From a bacterium (GTDB taxonomy: Bacteria > Hinthialibacterota > Hinthialibacteria > OLB16), in contig JAJVIK010000002.1 in NCBI GenBank assembly GCA_022072055.1, positions 43,605 to 107,604 of the forward strand: a stretch of DNA of 64,000 bases. Reading direction: 5' to 3'. A model generated the notes under the pieces. The model worked only from the letters and a program-made list of their open reading frames with translations, was not told the DNA's origin and made no database searches. Below are positions 59,627-64,000 of this stretch, piece after piece. A program made the position numbers and the translations under genes. Every line of letters begins with the position of its first letter. Position 1 is the first letter of the stretch.

Positions 59627-60409
59627 ATGATCGACCGTGCAAGCAAAGTGAGGTCGCTTCCGAACCCTGTTGAAAAGGATTCCTGGCGGGCCTTCACCCT
59701 GATCGAGCTTTTGATTGTGATCGCCATCATCCTCATCCTCATCGCCATCGCCCTGCCCAATTTCCTGGAGGCCCAGATTCGGGCGCGAGTGACCAAAGCC
59801 AAGGGAGAAATCCGCTCCCTCGGGATCGCCTTGGAGTCCTATCGTCTCGACTGGAAGTTTTACCCCGGTCGCTCCCTCCCGGACTATAAGACCCCCTTCC
59901 GGACCCGCGCGCAGGTGGGCCTCACTTGGCTGACTTCTCCGATCAAGTACATGACCGGGCTTCCCGATGACCCGTTCGCGCTCGGGATCGACGCGCATGA
60001 TGGCGGTGGAACCGAGGTTCCCGGTCCGTTCAGCTACAGCCTGACCGGGGTCGACACGATCTACGGCGGCGACCAGCAGCTCAGCCACCCGCATGGCGGG
60101 GGGACCCTGCGCATGTGGTTCCTGATGAGCGCCGGGCCGGACCGCCCGAGGACGCATGTCAACCCGTACACCGGTTGCCCGGCCTGCTGCACTCCGATCA
60201 GCTCTTACAGTCCGACCAACGGGACCAACAGTATTGGAGACATCTTCCTGTTTGGTGGAGAGAGGGTCTGGGTGGGACTGACGGATCTACCCGTTTCGGA
60301 TTGTGTGGGGAGACGGGACCGTCTGCACATCTGGAAACAGAACCCCGGCAACGGCGTGCAGATCGATGGCCGGACTTATGTCTCCACCTTCCCGCCCTCG
60401 TCGATTTGA
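59627..60409 (+). CDS. Type IV pilin/T2SS pseudopilin-like protein
   Basis: 260 residues, strong AAGGAGG. A basic 22-residue leader ends in WRA before FTLIELLIVIAIILILIAIA, the classic prepilin N-terminus with Glu at +5. The residue before the cleavage site is Ala, where Gly is usual. After the helix (PNFLEAQIRARVTKAKGEIR) comes the DUF1559/GspG-like globular part with Cys pairs (GCPACC) and Gly-rich loops. It is assembled into a pilus-like fibre after PilD-type processing. It stands alone, far from pilM-T, as is common for the many pseudopilins of Planctomycetota-like genomes. Confidence 0.9.
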   Translation: MIDRASKVRSLPNPVEKDSWRAFTLIELLIVIAIILILIAIALPNFLEAQIRARVTKAKGEIRSLGIALESYRLDWKFYPGRSLPDYKTPFRTRAQVGLTWLTSPIKYMTGLPDDPFALGIDAHDGGGTEVPGPFSYSLTGVDTIYGGDQQLSHPHGGGTLRMWFLMSAGPDRPRTHVNPYTGCPACCTPISSYSPTNGTNSIGDIFLFGGERVWVGLTDLPVSDCVGRRDRLHIWKQNPGNGVQIDGRTYVSTFPPSSI

Positions 60410-60439
60410 GGGAGGCGGGGTAAGACTTGCTGGGACCCA

Positions 60440-60922
60440 ATGAGTGTGCTGGCACGTTCGAATCAAGATAGAAGCGCTCCGGGAAGCAAATCTCTCGGAG
60501 CGCTTTGTGCATTCAGAGCGGATCGTCGGTTTGCCCGGAGGGTGGCGAAGGCCCTTGTGTTTACCTTGGCAATCGCTCCGCTTACCGGGGGAATGATTGG
60601 CGGTTTCCTTGGAATTCTGGTCTTACATTCTTGGACGAACCAGTACATCTTTGGATTTGGGGCGATTAAGGGAGCGATTTACGGAATTGCCTTGGGAACA
60701 TTCGCGAGTTTCTTGGCGGTATGGTCAGTTTGCCGAAGGGGTCTGTTCCGGTCGTGGCTGTTCCTGGCTGGGGGAACCCTCCTCTTTTCGTTGCCGGGTG
60801 GTCTTGCTGGAGCAATACCATTCACAATTTACCTGGGGTTTGTCGGCTTCATGGTTGGGTTGCTTTTCCTTGTTGTCCTGATTCCTGTGCCAAATCGATG
60901 CACGATGCCGCCTGTTAAATGA
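60440..60922 (+). CDS. Hypothetical four-helix membrane protein
   Basis: 160 residues, ATG 60440. Hydrophobic segments at about residues 38-62, 72-95, 104-125 and 128-150, many glycines, and a basic N-terminus. Its lower GC than its neighbours suggests later acquisition. No family recognised. The gap from its stop to the next gene (60923-61101) shows nothing. Confidence 0.6.
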   Translation: MSVLARSNQDRSAPGSKSLGALCAFRADRRFARRVAKALVFTLAIAPLTGGMIGGFLGILVLHSWTNQYIFGFGAIKGAIYGIALGTFASFLAVWSVCRRGLFRSWLFLAGGTLLFSLPGGLAGAIPFTIYLGFVGFMVGLLFLVVLIPVPNRCTMPPVK

Positions 60923-61101
60923 ATTCCCTGAGATGGGGAGGCAGAGGCCTGAGTTTGGGGACAAGGTCAGGTCGCTGAGTCTTGCGCGAGATTTCCGTTG
61001 GGGCGACGCGGGCCCCGACTTGGCTGGCAGGTCAGCTCGTGTCTCCTCCGAATTGAAGGCGATCTTTATACAGTGGATTGGCTGCATGTCCTTGAGGCGG
61101 T

Positions 61102-61308
61102 TCATGGAGCCAGGTCAGAATGCTTCCCATTCTCCCCAAATCGGCCGGTCTTCCGTTTGGGTAACCCCACTTGCTTCGCGGATTCGATGGAAGAAGAGAT
61201 TCGTACACGGATCGCCTCCTCAAGAGGCAACCCTTCCAGTTCCTTTGCCGCCTCCGCCTTGACCTCCAAGAGCGCGGTCAATGCCTCAGAATCCTTCAAT
61301 CGATGCAT
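61102..61308 (-). CDS. Probable antitoxin of the PIN toxin (downstream partner)
   Basis: 68 residues, ATG 61308 with GGAGG upstream. It overlaps the end of the PIN gene by 23 nt on the same strand. The product is short and helical (ALTALLEVKAEAAKELEGLP, then LEEAIRVRISSSIESAKQVG), similar in style to the small partner proteins of PIN toxins. No DNA-binding motif is obvious. Assignment rests on size, overlap and neighbour. Confidence 0.55.
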   Translation of the reverse strand: MHRLKDSEALTALLEVKAEAAKELEGLPLEEAIRVRISSSIESAKQVGLPKRKTGRFGENGKHSDLAP

Positions 61309-61792
61309 CCGAGAGCACCTCCATTGGGGTAATGATTCGCATCCCCTTGGTAAAACCCTGTCGCAAGTTAACCGCCTGAATGAGACTTTCTCTCCTCATG
61401 TTCGCCATGTGTCTGAAGTTCCAGCTAACCACCGCATCCACGCCAGACACGGTGGCATAGGCGATGTGAGTGGCGTCATCAAAGCTCCGGGGCGGCAACG
61501 CCTCGCTCGCAATGTAAAGTCTAGCAAGTTCCTGAATCTCAGGAAGCTTCTCCTCATTCTCCAGGAGTTCGATGGGGAGATTCCCCACGATTTCCAGGAG
61601 GTGAGCCTTCTTTTTCGGATCCCTTGTCCTGAGAATCTCATCAATCACGACAGGCGAAATCACGGCATCATGAAGGCCCAATTTGATATAGGTTTCAAGA
61701 AGCTCGATGCTGGCATCCCTTCTTTCAGGGGCATCCTCGGCCAGGCAATGGCTGAGGACTGACGTATCCAGGTAAAGAAGCAGTCGTCTCAA
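61286..61792 (-). CDS. PIN-domain toxin
   Basis: 168 residues from a TTG at 61792, preceded by GGAAGGAAAA; the TTGA overlaps the stop of the upstream glycosidase gene. PIN residues: Asp in LLYLDTSVLSHCL, Glu in SPVVIDEILRTRD, Asp in PPRSFDDATHIAYATVSG and Asp/Asn in VDAVVSWNFRHMAN. The SWNFRHM variant is typical of one PIN subgroup. A longer frame reaches back into the glycosidase gene and is not the true start. The toxin precedes its candidate antitoxin, the reverse of the usual order. Confidence 0.82.
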   Translation of the reverse strand: MRRLLLYLDTSVLSHCLAEDAPERRDASIELLETYIKLGLHDAVISPVVIDEILRTRDPKKKAHLLEIVGNLPIELLENEEKLPEIQELARLYIASEALPPRSFDDATHIAYATVSGVDAVVSWNFRHMANMRRESLIQAVNLRQGFTKGMRIITPMEVLSDASIEGF

Positions 61793-63942
61793 GGCTTTTC
61801 CTTCCGAAACTCCAATCTCCCCGCATCGGCAAGCCGCAGCACCCACGCGTTCCCCTTCGCCTCCGGAGCGCCGCCGGGAAGGACCTGGCCCGAAGCGTCC
61901 CGATGCACAAGCGACCACTGCCCCTCCGGAAGGAGGATGGTCACCGGGCTGTCCTCATCCCCGCGATACCCCACCGTGATGCGGTCCGGCGCCACGCTGA
62001 CATCCAGGACCAGGTCATGCCACGCGATTCCCTCGATGGCGAGTGACGGGAGCGCCTTGGGCAGATCGGGAATGATTGAGAAACCGTCGGTCGCGGGTTG
62101 GAACCCAAGGAAACCATACAGCAAGGTCTGCGGGACCATCGCGCTCTCGAAGAACTCATGGTCCAGTCCCAGCCCACCAGGGGTTCCGCCCCCTTGCAGC
62201 GAGCCGCGCTCCGGCTTGGAACCTTCATAATACTTCCGGTACCCCCCCTCGGCTTGGACCTCCCCAAACCACTCCGCGATGGTCATGAGACGGTCCCAGG
62301 CGTTTTCCGCACCGAGCACCGCGAGCCGCGCCAGGATGTCGAAATATGAGAACCCCAGCACGGCCCCACCATCTTGAATCTGGTACCCCCAGGGAATGGA
62401 TTCCGGCCCGGTCCAGGCCCAGAAATACCACTCCACATTCCGCTTGGTGGTGGCTCGCGGCGCGAAACGCCAGTGATAGATGTCCGCGCCGGTGGAGGTG
62501 TCCCCCTCGACCACGCGCTTGCCATCCAGCCAGGCGAGAATGGATTCCGCCTGCTCCTTGCTCGCAAGACCATAATAGATGGCCTCGAGGTTGAGGAAGG
62601 TGAACCCGTAATCATGCCTCTCCCCGTTGGAATCCAGGAACACGAAACGCCCGGTCTCGGGGTTCCAAAAGGTCTTCTGATACTCCTCGCGGACCTTTTC
62701 GGAGAGATCAAGGAGATACTCCGGGTCCATCTTGAGGCCGCTTGCCGGGATGTTCCACTCGGGGTGAAGCTCAATCGCCTCCTCCAGGGCCGCCATCTTG
62801 CGGAGGGCAAGGTAAGCCTGATTGGTGGCATAGGGGTCCAGGTGGCCGATGGGGAGCAGGTCCCAGTAATTGGAGCCGATCCCATTTCCCCAGTGCATTT
62901 CTTTCTTGCCGTCCGAGAGGACCGTGTATCCCGCGCGCCCCTCATGCCCCACCCAAGGACAGACCACGAGGTGACGGGAGGCGAGCTGAAACTCGGTGAG
63001 GACATAGAGCAGCGCCTTGCGAAAACGCTCAATCTGGGAGCGTAGGAAATTCACATCCCCGCTCCAACGGAAGTAATTGTCCGCGCCGAGAAGGAAGGAG
63101 GAGTTGTTGATGTCATGGCGCGTGTCAAAGGTGGTGAAGAACGAATCGATCCCAACAGTCGCTTGGGCGCCTTGTGGATCAAACCCAATCCGCAAGCCGT
63201 GAATCCTTCCGGACCAGAGCGGGTGACGGTAAACCGGGATGTGGGTGTAGACCAAGGAATCCGATTCCACCGGGTCGAAATGCATGCGTTTTTCGGAAGT
63301 GAACTCCTCGGTGGGGGAGTTGACCCACTCGACATAGGGCGCCGCGTTTCCGAGTCCCTTGGCCTTCCAGCGCAACTGGAGGAAAGGGGCGCAGTAACTG
63401 TCGAATTCCAGCGTGGGCGCGACCACCGCCGCGTCGTTGGACTGAAGTGCAAGAGTCCAACACCCATCCATTACACCCTTGGATTCCAGGCCCTCCCACT
63501 TCCATCCCTTTTGATCCTGCGCCTCTACTCCATGCCAGCCCTTGTCGATCGGAGGGAGGTTGAAATGCCGACCCCAGGTGTTTTGGGACTGTTTCCAGAA
63601 CGGGAACGGCCAACCGGTCTGGTGGGCGATGGAGCCATGCTGGTGGGTGGCGACATAGCCATCGGCCTCCATGGTTCTCGAGGAAATGGCCTGGCTCCAC
63701 TGGTCCCGCATGCTTTGGAGCTGCTCGGTCGCGGGCCACAGGGAGCACAGAGAGAGCCATTCCTCCCACATGGTGGCCTTGGGGTTCGAACCAGGGTAGT
63801 GCAGTCGGAAGAGGGCGTCGATGCTAGAGATCTGTTTCTCGAACCCCGGCGCCGAAAAGCGGGGAAGGGGAGGGTCCTCGGACCAGGAGATGGATGGAAC
63901 AAGGATGACCGTGAAAACGAGGATGAGGCCGAGCAGGCGCAT
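61789..63942 (-). CDS. Secreted (alpha/alpha)6-barrel glycoside hydrolase
   Basis: 717 residues with signal peptide (LILVFTVILVPSISWSE). The N-terminal ~300 residues are beta-rich (HQTGWPFPFWKQSQNTWG). The C-terminal ~400 residues form an alpha/alpha barrel with HPEWNIPASGLKMDPEYLL, YQKTFWNPETGRFVF, GFTFLNLEAIYYGLASK, GADIYHWRFAPRATTKRNVE and GGTPGGLGLDHEFFESAMVP, a layout shared by GH63/GH78-like six-hairpin enzymes. The acid residues for catalysis cannot be fixed by eye. It likely cleaves a plant- or algal-type polysaccharide outside the cell. The PIN toxin gene overlaps its stop. Confidence 0.83.
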   Translation of the reverse strand: MRLLGLILVFTVILVPSISWSEDPPLPRFSAPGFEKQISSIDALFRLHYPGSNPKATMWEEWLSLCSLWPATEQLQSMRDQWSQAISSRTMEADGYVATHQHGSIAHQTGWPFPFWKQSQNTWGRHFNLPPIDKGWHGVEAQDQKGWKWEGLESKGVMDGCWTLALQSNDAAVVAPTLEFDSYCAPFLQLRWKAKGLGNAAPYVEWVNSPTEEFTSEKRMHFDPVESDSLVYTHIPVYRHPLWSGRIHGLRIGFDPQGAQATVGIDSFFTTFDTRHDINNSSFLLGADNYFRWSGDVNFLRSQIERFRKALLYVLTEFQLASRHLVVCPWVGHEGRAGYTVLSDGKKEMHWGNGIGSNYWDLLPIGHLDPYATNQAYLALRKMAALEEAIELHPEWNIPASGLKMDPEYLLDLSEKVREEYQKTFWNPETGRFVFLDSNGERHDYGFTFLNLEAIYYGLASKEQAESILAWLDGKRVVEGDTSTGADIYHWRFAPRATTKRNVEWYFWAWTGPESIPWGYQIQDGGAVLGFSYFDILARLAVLGAENAWDRLMTIAEWFGEVQAEGGYRKYYEGSKPERGSLQGGGTPGGLGLDHEFFESAMVPQTLLYGFLGFQPATDGFSIIPDLPKALPSLAIEGIAWHDLVLDVSVAPDRITVGYRGDEDSPVTILLPEGQWSLVHRDASGQVLPGGAPEAKGNAWVLRLADAGRLEFRKEKP

Positions 63943-64000
63943 GACGGCTCCTTTCAGGTGGGGAGTGGGACAGCGGGGAATCTACCACGGAGCGGAAAGG

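Overview
This is a high-GC bacterial chromosome segment. Its gene content is typical of Planctomycetota and uncultured relatives such as Hydrogenedentota or Sumerlaeota. The evidence is a PSCyt1/DUF1549/DUF1553 protein with a DUF1501 partner, several Tat-exported enzymes (sulfatase, aldo/keto reductase, Gfo/Idh/MocA), a ThuA-like protein, a sialidase, an RHS scrap, and giant low-complexity secreted proteins. The phylum is inferred from gene families; there is no rRNA gene to confirm it.

Layout. 1-6.7 kb: mobile-looking module with an exported metallo-beta-lactamase-fold protein (cut by the left edge), a small membrane protein, a VirD4/HerA-like ATPase fused to a nuclease-like domain, and a large serine recombinase. 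Its right border carries a 61-bp copy of the 3' end of the DUF1501 gene found 14 kb away. 6.9-11.5 kb: exported NHL beta-propeller, ApbC/Mrp, an orphan RelE-like toxin, a peptide-binding lipoprotein and DUF4926. 11.5-20.7 kb: sulfatase and ThuA (minus strand), then sialidase, the PSD1 cytochrome protein, a PIN toxin-antitoxin pair and DUF1501 (plus strand). 20.7-21.9 kb: scar with an RHS fragment, a small membrane protein, a MITE-like inverted repeat and tRNA-Lys(UUU). 22.0-25.3 kb: exopolysaccharide priming transferase and an ECF sigma factor operon. 25.3-26.2 kb: aldo/keto reductase. 26.5-47.1 kb: type IV pilus genes pilM-N-O-P-Q-T, then yqeK, rsfS and a 3,930-residue repeat protein, mostly with overlapping stops and starts. 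47.3-53.7 kb: trpG, an APH-like kinase, terC, trpC, a flippase and a GT4 glycosyltransferase. 53.8-64 kb: Phd/RelE pair, histidine kinase, DNRLRE protein, alpha/beta hydrolase, Gfo/Idh/MocA oxidoreductase, a pseudopilin, a PIN toxin module and a secreted glycosidase.

How it fits together. The exported sulfatase, sialidase, glycosidase, oxidoreductases and PSD1/DUF1501 pair suggest a heterotroph that degrades sulfated or decorated glycans. The pilus machinery and giant surface protein suggest surface attachment or motility. A recurring feature is toxin-antitoxin genes placed inside housekeeping or catabolic operons with overlapping stop and start codons. The least explained parts are the ATPase-nuclease/recombinase module with its DUF1501-derived border repeat, the giant protein attached to the pilus operon, and the roughly 600-residue tail on the secretin.
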